The notes beneath the pieces were generated by a model. The model saw nothing but the letters and a program-made list of their open reading frames with translations. It was not told the DNA's origin and made no database searches. The translations under genes were made by a program, and so were the position numbers. Shown one piece after another: positions 1 to 8,826 of a stretch of DNA of 64,000 bases (position 1 is its first letter; the number at the start of each line of letters is the position of its first letter). This stretch comes from Streptomyces sp. MNU76 (GTDB taxonomy: Bacteria > Actinomycetota > Actinomycetes > Streptomycetales > Streptomycetaceae): positions 186,001 to 250,000 of the forward strand of contig NZ_JAJKLK010000021.1 in the NCBI RefSeq assembly GCF_020982545.1, given 5' to 3'.

Positions 1-2
1 TC

Positions 3-356
3 CCGCAGTTCTACGCCCTGCTGACACAGAACGCCCACCGCACGCCCGCCGTGCGCTCGCTGCGCCGCGCCTGGGTGCAGCCCGCGCTCGGCGCGCCGTA
101 CCTGGCCATCGGCCTCGACGTGTACGACACCTCGCCGCCGGCCGTCGACTCGGTGCGGGCGATGATGCAGCAGTCCGTCGGCGCGGTCCCGGACGGCCTG
201 CCCGTCTCCACCGTCGCGATGTCCGACGAGTACGACCCGGTCGCCATGTGGCTGCGCGCGGGCGCCCGCCCCTTCTACGACCGCGAGGCCCACGCCGCGG
301 CCCCCGCCCAGGCCCCGGCCGCCGGGTACGGCTACCCGGCCCCGCCCTCGTACTGA
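3..356 (+). CDS. SseB-like protein, C-terminal part (5' truncated)
   Basis: The window opens inside this gene; 117 codons are visible in frame before the TGA at 354-356. The segment LRRAWVQPALGAPYLAIGLDV followed by a run of alpha/beta sequence resembles the C-terminal domain of the enhanced-serine-sensitivity protein SseB as found in actinobacteria; that match is from recall. The last 20 residues are Ala/Pro/Gly/Tyr-rich (ending GYPAPPSY) and look disordered. SseB proteins have no settled biochemical role. The true start lies upstream of the window, so length and N-terminal domain cannot be judged. Confidence 0.6.
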   Translation, partial: PQFYALLTQNAHRTPAVRSLRRAWVQPALGAPYLAIGLDVYDTSPPAVDSVRAMMQQSVGAVPDGLPVSTVAMSDEYDPVAMWLRAGARPFYDREAHAAAPAQAPAAGYGYPAPPSY

Positions 357-931
357 CGCTCCCGGGCCTCCGCCGAGAGTGAGTGCTCTTCGCTCACGCA
401 CCGCTTCCCACAGCTGTGCTCTTCTGTGTTCACCGCGCGCTCCGGCGCCCCGACCGCCCTCACGGCTCCGGCGTGCAGGGCCCGCCGGGGGCATCGTTCG
501 CACACTTGACCGAGCCCGCGAAGCGCCCGCGAGTTTGCACAAATGAAGGTCGGGGCGGTTTGTCGGGGTCCGGCGTGCACCCGGGGTGACGCGGATGCGC
601 TCTCCGGTCTATGAGACGCGATCTTCTCCCTGACGCACTCTTCGCGCGTAGAGGGCTGCGGATGGCCATGGATTCCGGCGATTCACCCCGTATGCCCCGA
701 CTGTCTCTCGTTCGAGAGGCGCTACCCCGTGTTCGGATAACGGAATCCCCGGCGCCGCATCACGGTTGTGCATACTTTCCCCGCCAGATCTGGCGGGTGA
801 TCGCGACGACGTTGAAGACTCCCCCAGTCAGATGCGGGATCGACGGATCCCGTGATCGATGGAAAGTCGACAAAGCCGTAATCCACGGCGGGTGAAGGCC
901 GGTTACCACCGGCGAGGAGGGTCGGGTCACT
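357..931. other. Long upstream region of the first ABC importer
   Basis: This 575-bp stretch has no convincing gene: the open frames in it lack ribosome sites and codon bias. It holds three perfect inverted repeats near its 3' end: an 18-bp palindrome at 780-797, GGGATC-GACG-GATCCC at 836-851, and GCCGGT-TACC-ACCGGC at 898-913. The last lies directly before the GAGGAGGG ribosome site at 914-921. A CATACT hexamer at 770-775 could be a -10 element just before the large palindrome. The length suggests a long regulated leader for the transport operon. Confidence 0.5.
780..797. promoter_or_regulatory. Perfect 18-bp palindrome, candidate operator
   Basis: CCCGCCAGA-TCTGGCGGG reads identically on both strands with no spacer. 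It lies about 135 bp upstream of the first permease start and directly after the possible -10 hexamer CATACT, a position where a bound dimer would block transcription. The regulator is not identified; no regulator gene is adjacent in the window. Confidence 0.45.
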
Positions 932-1930
932 GTGACCGCACCGATCGAGACCACTGGGGCGCAGACCGACGCTCAGCCCGAAGCCGTGCTGGAAGGTGTC
1001 GAGGCGAAGAAGATCGAGGGCCGTTCGCTCGGCCAGATCGCCTGGACCCGCTTCAAGCGCGACAAGGTGGCGGTCGCCGGCGGCATCATCGTCGTCCTGC
1101 TGATCCTGATCGCGGCCCTCTCCCGGCCCCTGCAGTCGATGCTCGGGCTCGACCCCAACGCCTTCAACCAGGACCTGATCGACCCCAACACCTCCCTCCC
1201 CAAAGGTGACTTCGGCGGGATGAGCTTGGACCACCCGCTCGGCGTCGAGCCGAAGTTCGGCCGTGACATCCTCGCCCGCATCCTGGAGGGCTCCTGGGTC
1301 TCCCTGGTGGTGGCCTTCGGTGCGACGATGCTGTCCAACGCCATCGGCGTGGTGCTCGGACTGGTCGCCGGCTACTACGGCGGCCGGGTCGACACGATCG
1401 TGAGCCGGCTGATGGACACCTTCCTGGCGTTCCCGCTGCTGCTGTTCGCCATCGCCATCTCCGCGACGCTGCAGGGCGGCGCCTTCGGCCTCGAAGGGCT
1501 GCCGCTGCACATCACGGTGCTGATCTTCGTGATCGGTTTCTTCAACTGGCCGTACATGGGGCGCATCGTGCGCGGTCAGACCCTGGCGCTGCGCGAGCGG
1601 GAGTTCATCGACGCCTCGCGCGGGATGGGAGCGGGCGGCCCGTACGTCCTGTTCAAGGAACTGCTGCCGAACCTCGTCGCGCCGATCATCGTCTACTCGA
1701 CCCTGCTGATCCCGACCAACATCATCTTCGAGGCGTCGCTCAGCTTCCTCGGGGTCGGGATCCAGCCGCCGCAGGCCTCCTGGGGCGGCATGCTCAACCA
1801 GGCGGTCGACTTCTTCGAGGTCGACCCGCAATACATGATCGTTCCCGGCCTCGCGATCTTCATCACGGTGCTGGCCTTCAACCTTCTCGGTGACGGCCTC
1901 CGGGACGCCCTCGACCCCCGCAGCCGCTGA
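932..1930 (+). CDS. ABC transporter permease, DppC/OppC type
   Basis: This 332-residue inner-membrane subunit would form half of the translocation pore of a peptide- or nickel-type (family 5) importer. After a hydrophilic N-terminus of about 45 residues there is a first membrane segment (GGIIVVLLILIAALS), the OppC-type periplasmic domain ending HPLGVEPKFGRDILARI, then five further hydrophobic segments. The EAA loop that contacts the ATPase is visible as EFIDASRGMGAGGPYVLFKE. The GTG start is chosen because GAGGAGGG lies about 10 nt upstream. Unusually this permease gene precedes the binding-protein gene. It is the first gene of a same-strand operon of five. Confidence 0.9.
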   Translation: MTAPIETTGAQTDAQPEAVLEGVEAKKIEGRSLGQIAWTRFKRDKVAVAGGIIVVLLILIAALSRPLQSMLGLDPNAFNQDLIDPNTSLPKGDFGGMSLDHPLGVEPKFGRDILARILEGSWVSLVVAFGATMLSNAIGVVLGLVAGYYGGRVDTIVSRLMDTFLAFPLLLFAIAISATLQGGAFGLEGLPLHITVLIFVIGFFNWPYMGRIVRGQTLALREREFIDASRGMGAGGPYVLFKELLPNLVAPIIVYSTLLIPTNIIFEASLSFLGVGIQPPQASWGGMLNQAVDFFEVDPQYMIVPGLAIFITVLAFNLLGDGLRDALDPRSR

Positions 1931-1987
1931 CGTCTGCGGTCTGTCGTCCCACACAACTGTCCAACTACGAAGGGGAAACCGACCATC

Positions 1988-3745
1988 ATGCGAAGGTCAG
2001 CAATGGCCGCGGTCGCGGTTGCGAGCGCCGCCGGACTGCTTCTGTCCGCCTGCAGCAAGGCGGATGACGGCACGGACGACGCCCCCAAGGGCGCCGGCGC
2101 CAACGCCGCGACCAAGGGTGTCGTGAACGAGTCGACGGAGAAGGGCGGCACGGTCACCTACGCCAGCACCGACGCCCCCGAGTCCCTCGACCCGGGCAAC
2201 ATGTACTACGCGTACGGCTTCAACTTCAGCCGCCTCTACGCGCGTCCTCTGATGACGTTCAAGCCCGGCCCCGGCGAGAAGGGCAACGAGCTCGTTCCCG
2301 ACCTGGCGGAGAGCGCGGGCACGCCCAGCGACGGCGGCAAGACCTGGACGTACAAGATCCGCCAGGGCGTCAAGTTCGAGGACGGCACCGTCGTCACCTC
2401 GAAGGACGTCAAGTACGCGGTCGAGCGCTCGAACTTCGCGCGCGACGTGCTCTCCTCCGGCCCCAACTACTTCCAGCAGCTGCTGGAAGGCGGGGACAAG
2501 TACAAGGGCCCGTACGAGGACAAGAACGAGGCGGGCATCTCCTCCCTCGAGACGCCGGACGACAACACCATCGTCTTCAAGCTCAACAAGCCCTTCGCCG
2601 ACTTCGACTACCTGGCGAGCATGCCGCAGACGGCTCCGGTGCCGAAGGCCAAGGACACCGGCGTCGACTACACCAAGAAGGTCGTCTCCACCGGCTCGTA
2701 CAAGTTCGAGAAGTACGACGAGGGCAAGCAGATAGTCCTCGTCCGCAACCCCGAGTGGGACGCCAAGACGGACCCGCTGCGCAAGCAGTACCCGGACAAG
2801 ATCGTGGTGAACCTGAAGGTCAACAAGGCCACCATCGACAAGGACGTGATGGCCGGCGACACCATGATCGACATCCAGGGCACCGGTGTCGACGCCCAGA
2901 CCCAGGCCCAGGTCCTCAAGAACAAGGACGAGCTGGCCAACACCGACAACGCGCTCGGCGGCCGTCTCGTCTACACGGCGATCAACACCAAGGTCGCGCC
3001 CTTCGACAACGTCGAGTGCCGCAAGGCCGTCCAGTACGCGATCGACAAGGTCGCCGTGCAGACCGCGATGGGCGGCCCGATCCGCGGCGACATCGCCTCC
3101 ACCGTGCTGCCGACCGACGTCACGGGCTACGAGAAGGCCGACACGTACGCCACTGCGGACAACAAGGGTGACGTCACCAAGGCCAAGGAGCACCTGAAGG
3201 CCTGTGGCAAGGAGGGCGGCTTCAAGACCTCCATCTCCGCCCGTACCGACCGTCAGGGCGAGGTCGACGCGGCCACCGCGATCGTCGAGGCGCTGAAGAA
3301 GGTCGGCATCGAGGCCGACATCAAGCAGTACCCGTCGGGCAAGTACTTCTCGGACTACGCGGGCGTGCCCGCGTTCAACAAGAAGAACGACATCGGCCTG
3401 ATCATGATGCAGTGGGGTGCCGACTGGCCCACCGGCTACGGCTTCCTGCAGCAGATCGTGCACGGCAAGGCCATCGGCGAGTCCGGTAACACCAACCTCT
3501 CCGAGCTGGACGACCCGGCGATCAACAAGCTGCTCGACGAGGCGATCGGCAACACCGACGAGGCCGCCCGCACCGCCGCGTACACCGAGGTCGACAAGAA
3601 GGTCATGGAGCAGGCCGCCATCGTGCCGCTGACCTACTTCAAGGTCCTGCTGTACCGCTCGCCGTACGCCACCAACCTGGTGTCGTCCTCGGCCTTCAGC
3701 GGTCAGTACGACTACCTCAACATCGGTGCCAAGGAAAAGAAGTAG
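1988..3745 (+). CDS. Family 5 solute-binding lipoprotein of the ABC importer
   Basis: A 585-residue extracellular binding protein (SBP_bac_5). The signal peptide has two arginines, a hydrophobic core and the lipobox LSAC with lipidated Cys22, followed by an acidic Ser/Asp/Gly-rich tether. The family signature appears as YASTDAPESLDPG near the mature N-terminus and RQGVKFEDGTVVTSKDVKYA about 100 residues later. These proteins deliver oligopeptides, or in some subfamilies metal-chelates, to the permeases; the ligand here cannot be read from sequence. AAGGGGAAA lies before the ATG. It follows the OppC-type gene by 57 nt, and a strong hairpin separates it from the next permease gene. Confidence 0.9.
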   Translation: MRRSAMAAVAVASAAGLLLSACSKADDGTDDAPKGAGANAATKGVVNESTEKGGTVTYASTDAPESLDPGNMYYAYGFNFSRLYARPLMTFKPGPGEKGNELVPDLAESAGTPSDGGKTWTYKIRQGVKFEDGTVVTSKDVKYAVERSNFARDVLSSGPNYFQQLLEGGDKYKGPYEDKNEAGISSLETPDDNTIVFKLNKPFADFDYLASMPQTAPVPKAKDTGVDYTKKVVSTGSYKFEKYDEGKQIVLVRNPEWDAKTDPLRKQYPDKIVVNLKVNKATIDKDVMAGDTMIDIQGTGVDAQTQAQVLKNKDELANTDNALGGRLVYTAINTKVAPFDNVECRKAVQYAIDKVAVQTAMGGPIRGDIASTVLPTDVTGYEKADTYATADNKGDVTKAKEHLKACGKEGGFKTSISARTDRQGEVDAATAIVEALKKVGIEADIKQYPSGKYFSDYAGVPAFNKKNDIGLIMMQWGADWPTGYGFLQQIVHGKAIGESGNTNLSELDDPAINKLLDEAIGNTDEAARTAAYTEVDKKVMEQAAIVPLTYFKVLLYRSPYATNLVSSSAFSGQYDYLNIGAKEKK

Positions 3746-3769
3746 CCCCGGAAGGCAGGTGAAGGCATT

Positions 3770-3801
3770 GGCGCCCGCGGGTGAGCACACCCGCGGGCGC
3801 C
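3770..3801. terminator. Perfect 14-bp intercistronic hairpin
   Basis: GGCGCCCGCGGGTG at 3770-3783 is fully complementary to CACCCGCGGGCGCC at 3788-3801 with the loop AGCA. There is no T-tract. It sits 25 bp after the binding-protein stop and 13 bp before the next permease start, where it could stabilise the upstream mRNA or partly terminate transcription and so give more binding protein than permease. Confidence 0.75.
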
Positions 3802-3814
3802 GGCGCCGGTCCTC

Positions 3815-4822
3815 GTGATCTCGTACATCATCCGCCGGACGATCGCGGCGGTGATCCTGCTGCTCGTCGTCACCGCGGTCACCTTCGGCATCTTCTTCAT
3901 CCTGCCGAAGCTCGCCGGGCAGACGGTCGACCAGCTGGCACAGCAGTACATCGGCAAGAACCCCACGCCCGAGGACATCGCGGCGGTCAAGCGGAACCTG
4001 GGTCTGGACCTGCCGGTCTACGAGCAGTACTGGAACTTCATCAAGGGCATCGTCTCCGGTGCCACGTACGACCTCGGTCCCACCACGGTCCGCTGCGACG
4101 CGCCCTGCTTCGGCTACTCGTTCAAGGACCACCTGGAGGTCTGGCCGCAGCTCACCAGCCGCCTTCCGGTGACCATCTCCCTCGCTTCCGGCGCCGCCGT
4201 GCTGTGGTTGCTCGGTGGCATCACGGCCGGTGTCATCTCGGCCCTGAAGCCCGGGTCGATCTTCGACCGCTCCGCGATGGGTGTGGCGCTCGCGGGCGTC
4301 TCCCTGCCCATGTTCTTCACCGGTCAGCTGGCCCTGCTGCTGTTCAGCTACCAGCTGGAGATCTTCGGCAGAACGTACGTCCCCTTCACCGAGAACCCCT
4401 CGCAGTGGGCCAACACCCTCTTCCTGCCGTGGTGTTCGCTGGCGCTCCTCTACTCGGCCATCTACGCCCGGCTCACCCGCTCGGGCATGCTGGAGACGAT
4501 GAACGAGGACTACATCCGCACCGCGCGGGCCAAGGGCCTGCGCGAGCGCAACGTGGTCGTCAAGCACGGTCTGCGGGCCGCGCTGACCCCGCTGGTGACC
4601 GTCTTCGGCATGGACGTCGGTCTGCTGCTGGGCGGTGCCCTCATCACCGAGAGCGTGTTCTCCCTGCACGGCATCGGTGAGTACGCGGTCCAGTCGATCA
4701 GCGCCAACGACCTGCCCCCGATCCTCGGGGTGACCCTGCTCGCGGCGTTCTTCGTCGTCTTCATGAACCTTGTGGTGGACCTGCTGTACGCCACGATCGA
4801 CCCGCGGGTGAGGCTCTCGTGA
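3815..4822 (+). CDS. ABC transporter permease, DppB/OppB type
   Basis: The 335-residue second pore subunit. It starts MISYIIRRTIAAVILLLVV, the typical DppB/OppB beginning with membrane segment 1 at the extreme N-terminus, then the QTVDQLAQQY/NLGLDLPVYEQYWNFIKG periplasmic part. A Cys pair, RCDAPC, around residues 92-97 lies in the external loop and may form a disulfide. The EAA loop is visible as MNEDYIRTARAKGLRERNVV. GTG at 3815 is the only start matching the family's N-terminus, and no clear ribosome site precedes it because the hairpin occupies that space. The stop overlaps the next start by 4 nt. Confidence 0.88.
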   Translation: MISYIIRRTIAAVILLLVVTAVTFGIFFILPKLAGQTVDQLAQQYIGKNPTPEDIAAVKRNLGLDLPVYEQYWNFIKGIVSGATYDLGPTTVRCDAPCFGYSFKDHLEVWPQLTSRLPVTISLASGAAVLWLLGGITAGVISALKPGSIFDRSAMGVALAGVSLPMFFTGQLALLLFSYQLEIFGRTYVPFTENPSQWANTLFLPWCSLALLYSAIYARLTRSGMLETMNEDYIRTARAKGLRERNVVVKHGLRAALTPLVTVFGMDVGLLLGGALITESVFSLHGIGEYAVQSISANDLPPILGVTLLAAFFVVFMNLVVDLLYATIDPRVRLS

Positions 4823-5913
4823 CCGAACTGTCCAAGACCGGGGCCGCCGTCGGCGAGCCCGCACGTGCCGGGGACGCCCCCGAGGCGTTCCTCGAAGTGC
4901 GCGACCTCAAGGTGCACTTCCCCACCGACGACGGCGTGGTCAAGTCCGTCGATGGCCTCTCCTTCCAGCTGGAGAAGGGCAAGACCCTCGGCATCGTGGG
5001 CGAGTCCGGCTCCGGCAAGTCGGTCACCTCGCTGGCGATCATGGGGTTGCACCGGCTCGGCGCGCGCGGCAAGAACGTGCGGATGTCCGGCGAGATCTGG
5101 CTCGACGGCAAGGAACTCGTCGGGGCGAGCCCCGACGAGGTACGCCGGCTGCGCGGCCGCGACATGGCGATGATCTTCCAGGACCCGCTGTCCGCGATGC
5201 ACCCGTACTACAAGGTCGGCAGCCAGATCGTGGAGGCGTACCGCGTCCACCACGACGTCAGCAAGAAGGTCGCCCGCAAGCGCGCCATCGAACTCCTCGA
5301 CCGCGTCGGCATCCCGGAGCCCCACAAGCGGGTCGACGGCTACCCGCACGAGTTCTCCGGCGGTATGCGCCAGCGCGCCATGATCGCCATGGCCCTGGTC
5401 AACAACCCGGAACTGCTGATCGCCGACGAGCCCACCACCGCGCTCGACGTGACCGTGCAGGCGCAGATCCTCGACCTGATCCGGGACCTGCAGAAGGAGT
5501 TCGGCTCCGCGGTCATCATCATCACGCACGACCTCGGCGTGGTCGCCGAGATCGCCGACGACATCCTGGTGATGTACGGCGGCCGTTGCGTGGAGCGCGG
5601 CCCGGTCGACCACATCTTCCACCAGCCCCAGCACCCCTACACCTGGGGCCTGCTCGGTTCGATGCCGCGCATCGACCGCGCGCAGACCGACCGGCTCATC
5701 CCGGTCAAGGGCCAGCCGCCGAGCCTCATCAACGTCCCCTCGGGCTGCGCCTTCAACCCGCGCTGCCCCTACGCGGACGTCCCCAAGGACAACATCACCC
5801 GCACCGAGCGCCCCGAGCTGCGCGAGGTCGGCGGCCGCCACTTCACCGCCTGCCACCTGTCGCAGGAGGACCGTACGCGGATCTGGACCGAAGAGATTGC
5901 GCCGAAGCTGTGA
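4819..5913 (+). CDS. ABC transporter ATP-binding protein, DppD/OppD type
   Basis: A 364-residue cytoplasmic ATPase. Walker A GESGSGKS lies at residues 61-68, the Q-loop at QDPLSAMHP (about 121), the signature SGGMRQR near 180-186 and Walker B LLIADEP at 199-205, followed by the switch-histidine segment THDLG. The C-terminal OppD extension carries the Cys motif GCAFNPRCPYA, which in related ATPases can bind an iron-sulfur cluster. The start overlaps the permease stop (GTGA) and the stop overlaps the next start the same way, so translation is probably coupled. It pairs with the following ATPase as a heterodimer. Confidence 0.92.
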   Translation: MTELSKTGAAVGEPARAGDAPEAFLEVRDLKVHFPTDDGVVKSVDGLSFQLEKGKTLGIVGESGSGKSVTSLAIMGLHRLGARGKNVRMSGEIWLDGKELVGASPDEVRRLRGRDMAMIFQDPLSAMHPYYKVGSQIVEAYRVHHDVSKKVARKRAIELLDRVGIPEPHKRVDGYPHEFSGGMRQRAMIAMALVNNPELLIADEPTTALDVTVQAQILDLIRDLQKEFGSAVIIITHDLGVVAEIADDILVMYGGRCVERGPVDHIFHQPQHPYTWGLLGSMPRIDRAQTDRLIPVKGQPPSLINVPSGCAFNPRCPYADVPKDNITRTERPELREVGGRHFTACHLSQEDRTRIWTEEIAPKL

Positions 5914-7127
5914 GCGAGACTGAGACCCGGGCCGCCGTGCCGGCCCCGCGCGCCGACGCCGACGAGAAACCGCTGCTCAGGGTCGAGGGCCTGGTCAAGC
6001 ACTTCCCCATCAAGAAGGGCCTGCTCCAGCGGCAGGTCGGGGCGGTCAAGGCCGTCGACGGCATCGACTTCGAGGTCCGCCGGGGCGAGACCCTCGGCGT
6101 CGTCGGCGAGTCCGGCTGCGGCAAGTCGACCATGGGCCGGCTCATCACCCGTCTGCTCGAACCCTCCGGCGGGAAGATCGAGTTCGACGGCACGGACATC
6201 ACGCACCTGAAGACCGCCGGGATGCGCCCGCTGCGCCGCGACATCCAGATGATCTTCCAGGACCCGTACGGCTCGCTGAACCCCCGGCACACCATCGGCA
6301 CCATCGTCTCGGCGCCCTTCAAGCTCCAGGGCGTGGAGCCCGAGGGCGGGGTGAAGAAGGAGGTCCAGCGCCTCCTGGAGCTGGTGGGCCTGAGCCCGGA
6401 GCACTACAACCGCTACCCGCACGAGTTCTCCGGCGGTCAGCGCCAGCGCATCGGCATCGCCCGCGCGCTCGCCCTGAAGCCCCGGATGGTCGTCGCGGAC
6501 GAGCCGGTCTCCGCGCTCGACGTCTCGATCCAGGCCCAGGTCGTCAACCTGATGGACGACCTCCAGGACGAACTCGGCCTGACGTACGTGATCATCGCGC
6601 ACGACCTCTCCGTCGTCCGGCACGTCTCCGACCGCATCGCGGTGATGTACCTCGGCAAGATCGTCGAGCTGGCCGACCGGGACTCGCTCTACGCGGCGCC
6701 GATGCACCCGTACACCAAGGCGCTGCTGTCGGCCGTGCCGATCCCGGACCCGTCGCGCCGGGGCGCCAAGAGCGAGCGCATCCTGCTCAAGGGCGATGTG
6801 CCCTCGCCGATCGCGCCGCCGAGCGGCTGCCGCTTCCACACCCGGTGCTGGAAGGCGACACAGGTCTGCAAGACCACCGAGCCGCCGCTCGCCGAGCTGA
6901 AGCCCGGTCAGCGGGTCGCCTGCCACCACCCGGAGAACTTCGAGGACCAGCAGCAGCAGGACGTCGTCCTGCTGACGGCCGCGAAGGAGGCCGGCGAGCT
7001 GGTACCGGACACGGTGAAGAAGACGGAGACGCCGGAGGAGCCCGAGACGCCCGAGACGCCCGAGGAGCCTGAGGCGCCGGCGGGCCCGGAAGAGCCCGCG
7101 GCGTCCGAGGAACCCGGTAAAGACTGA
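5910..7127 (+). CDS. ABC transporter ATP-binding protein, DppF/OppF type, with acidic tail
   Basis: A 405-residue ATPase partner of the preceding subunit. Walker A GESGCGKST is at residues 66-74, with SGGQRQR signature and VVADEP Walker B further on; the OppF-type C-terminal Cys segment reads GCRFHTRCW. The GTG start overlaps the previous stop by 4 nt; longer frames upstream merely run through the previous gene. The last 40 residues are unusual: a low-complexity Pro/Glu/Thr tail (ETPEEPETPETPEEPEAP) absent from ordinary OppF proteins, probably disordered. It is the last gene of the operon and is followed by an inverted repeat. Confidence 0.92.
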   Translation: MSETETRAAVPAPRADADEKPLLRVEGLVKHFPIKKGLLQRQVGAVKAVDGIDFEVRRGETLGVVGESGCGKSTMGRLITRLLEPSGGKIEFDGTDITHLKTAGMRPLRRDIQMIFQDPYGSLNPRHTIGTIVSAPFKLQGVEPEGGVKKEVQRLLELVGLSPEHYNRYPHEFSGGQRQRIGIARALALKPRMVVADEPVSALDVSIQAQVVNLMDDLQDELGLTYVIIAHDLSVVRHVSDRIAVMYLGKIVELADRDSLYAAPMHPYTKALLSAVPIPDPSRRGAKSERILLKGDVPSPIAPPSGCRFHTRCWKATQVCKTTEPPLAELKPGQRVACHHPENFEDQQQQDVVLLTAAKEAGELVPDTVKKTETPEEPETPETPEEPEAPAGPEEPAASEEPGKD

Positions 7128-7135
7128 CGCCAGAC

Positions 7136-7166
7136 GGTGTGCGCCTTGCATTGCAAGGCGCACACC
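7136..7166. terminator. Rho-independent-like terminator of the importer operon
   Basis: GGTGTGCGCCTTGCA and its exact complement TGCAAGGCGCACACC flank a single T, making a near-perfect 15-bp inverted repeat 8 bp after the last ATPase gene, followed by TGTTT. The next gene begins only 24 bp later, so the repeat may also lie in its promoter. Confidence 0.7.
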
Positions 7167-7189
7167 TGTTTGCGGGGCAGAATGTACGG

Positions 7190-7828
7190 GTGTCCCCATA
7201 CCCTCTCGACCTGATCGGCATCTTCGTCTTCGCCATCTCCGGCGCACTGCTGGCCGTCCGCAAGAACTTCGACATCTTCGGCATCGCCGTCCTCGCCGAG
7301 GTCACCGCGCTCGGCGGCGGGCTGTTCCGCGACCTGATCATCGGCGCCGTACCGCCGGCCGCCTTCACCGACCTCGGCTACTTCCTCACCCCGCTGCTCG
7401 CCGCCCTCCTCGTCTTCTTCCTCCATCCGCACGTGGAGCGCATCCAGACCGGCGTGAACGTCTTCGACGCGGCCGGACTCGGCCTCTTCTGTGTCGCGGG
7501 CACGACGAAGGCGTACGACTACGGCCTCGGCCTGACCGCCTCCGCCGCCCTCGGCCTCGCCACGGCCGTCGGCGGCGGTGTGCTGCGGGACGTCCTCGCC
7601 AACGAAGTGCCCTCCCTGCTGCGCTGGGACCGCGACCTGTACGCCGTGCCCGCGATGGTCGGTGCCGCGACGGTGGTCCTGTGCATCGAGCTCGACGCCC
7701 TCACCCCGCTCACCTCCGCCCTCGCCGCGATCGCGGCGTTCGTGCTGCGCCTGCTGGCGATGCGCTACCACTGGCGGGCCCCGAGGGCGTGGAACCGGCG
7801 GTCGTCGGCCGTGGAGGGGGAGGCGTAA
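7190..7828 (+). CDS. TRIC/UPF0126 family membrane protein
   Basis: A 212-residue integral membrane protein made of two repeated UPF0126 units. Each unit has the GGG..RD motif: GGGLFRDLI in the first half and GGGVLRDVL in the second. About six to seven hydrophobic helices are visible, ending in a basic tail. Bacterial members are related to trimeric intracellular cation channels and some have been linked to glycine transport; the substrate here is unknown. GTG at 7190 is chosen because it places the first helix correctly, but no strong ribosome site precedes it, so the transcript may be leaderless. Confidence 0.8.
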   Translation: MSPYPLDLIGIFVFAISGALLAVRKNFDIFGIAVLAEVTALGGGLFRDLIIGAVPPAAFTDLGYFLTPLLAALLVFFLHPHVERIQTGVNVFDAAGLGLFCVAGTTKAYDYGLGLTASAALGLATAVGGGVLRDVLANEVPSLLRWDRDLYAVPAMVGAATVVLCIELDALTPLTSALAAIAAFVLRLLAMRYHWRAPRAWNRRSSAVEGEA

Positions 7829-7866
7829 GGGCCGAGGCGTAAGGGGCGAGGCCACCCCACAGCATA

Positions 7867-7878
7867 AAGCTACCGCTT
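7867..7878. promoter_or_regulatory. Small palindrome before the thioesterase gene
   Basis: AAGC-TACC-GCTT lies about 28 bp before the thioesterase start. Short AAGC/GCTT palindromes are typical of TetR-family operators at actinobacterial acyl-CoA genes, but four-base arms can easily arise by chance. Confidence 0.25.
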
Positions 7879-7905
7879 AGTAATGAGCTGTTGTACGGTT
7901 CATCC

Positions 7906-8760
7906 ATGCCCGAAGCAGCTTCCGTACAGGCCACCGTCGGCGACAGCGAGTTCGACCGGGACACCGCGGTCACCCGGCGGGTCCCCGGCGTCTACGACAT
8001 CGACCTCTCCGCCGGCTGGACGATCATCGGCGCCGTCAACGGCGGCTATCTCCTGGCCGTCCTCGGACGCGCCCTCGCCGACGCGCTCCCGCACGACGAC
8101 CCGTTCACGATCTCCGCGTACTACCTGACCGCGTCCCAGCCCGGCCCCGCGGTCGTCCGCACGGACGTCGTCCGCACCGGCCGGACCCTGTCGACCGGCC
8201 AGGCCTCCCTCTTCCAGTACGACGACGAGGGCCGCGAGATCGAGCGGATACGCGTCCTCGCCTCCTACGGCGACCTGGACTCCCTCCCGGACGACGTCCG
8301 GACGACGGCGAAGCCGCCCGCGATCCCGCCGATCGAGCAGTGCTTCGGCCCCCAGGACGCTCCCGGCCCCGTCCCCGGCGGCTCCGCCATCGCCGACAGG
8401 CTGTTCCTGAAGCTCGACCCGGCGACGCTGGGCTGGGCCCTGGGCGCACCCTCCGGCAAGGGTGAGATGCGGTCCTGGTTCGGGCTCGCCGACGGCCGTG
8501 ACGCCGACCCGTTCTCCCTGCTCCTCGCGGTGGACGCGCTGCCGCCGACCGCCTTCGAGATGGGTCTGAAGGGCTGGGTGCCGACGGTCGAGCTGACCGC
8601 GCACATCCGGTGCCGCCCGGCGCCGGGACCGCTCCGGGTCGCCATCACCACCCGCAACCTCGCCGGGGGCTTCCTGGAGGAGGACGCCGAGGTCTGGGAC
8701 AGCGCGGACCGACTGGTCGCCCAGTCGCGGCAGTTGGCGAGGGCCAGGCTGTCGGACTGA
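7906..8760 (+). CDS. Acyl-CoA thioesterase-like protein (double hot-dog)
   Basis: A 284-residue protein with the features of the TesB-like thioesterase superfamily: an N-terminal hot-dog beginning GVYDIDLSAGWTIIGAVNGGYLLAVLGRAL and ending in YDDEGREIERIRV, and a C-terminal hot-dog with WVPTVELTAHIRC and DSADRLVAQSRQLARAR. Such proteins hydrolyse acyl-CoA esters in the cytoplasm; the acyl chain is not predictable. ATG at 7906 is favoured over TTG at 7891, which would add five residues not needed for the fold. It converges on a TetR gene across a double hairpin. Confidence 0.75.
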   Translation: MPEAASVQATVGDSEFDRDTAVTRRVPGVYDIDLSAGWTIIGAVNGGYLLAVLGRALADALPHDDPFTISAYYLTASQPGPAVVRTDVVRTGRTLSTGQASLFQYDDEGREIERIRVLASYGDLDSLPDDVRTTAKPPAIPPIEQCFGPQDAPGPVPGGSAIADRLFLKLDPATLGWALGAPSGKGEMRSWFGLADGRDADPFSLLLAVDALPPTAFEMGLKGWVPTVELTAHIRCRPAPGPLRVAITTRNLAGGFLEEDAEVWDSADRLVAQSRQLARARLSD

Positions 8761-8826
8761 GTCGACGGTCTCCGGGTGCCGAACTCCTGGTGCCCAAGAG
8801 GCCCCCGAGCAGGGTTGATTCGATGA

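Noticed and set aside
1997..4864. A 955-codon open frame on the minus strand
   Set aside because: It lies antisense to three clear transporter genes, is rich in Val/Leu/Asp/Gly/Arg low complexity, and is a side effect of strong GC bias at third positions.
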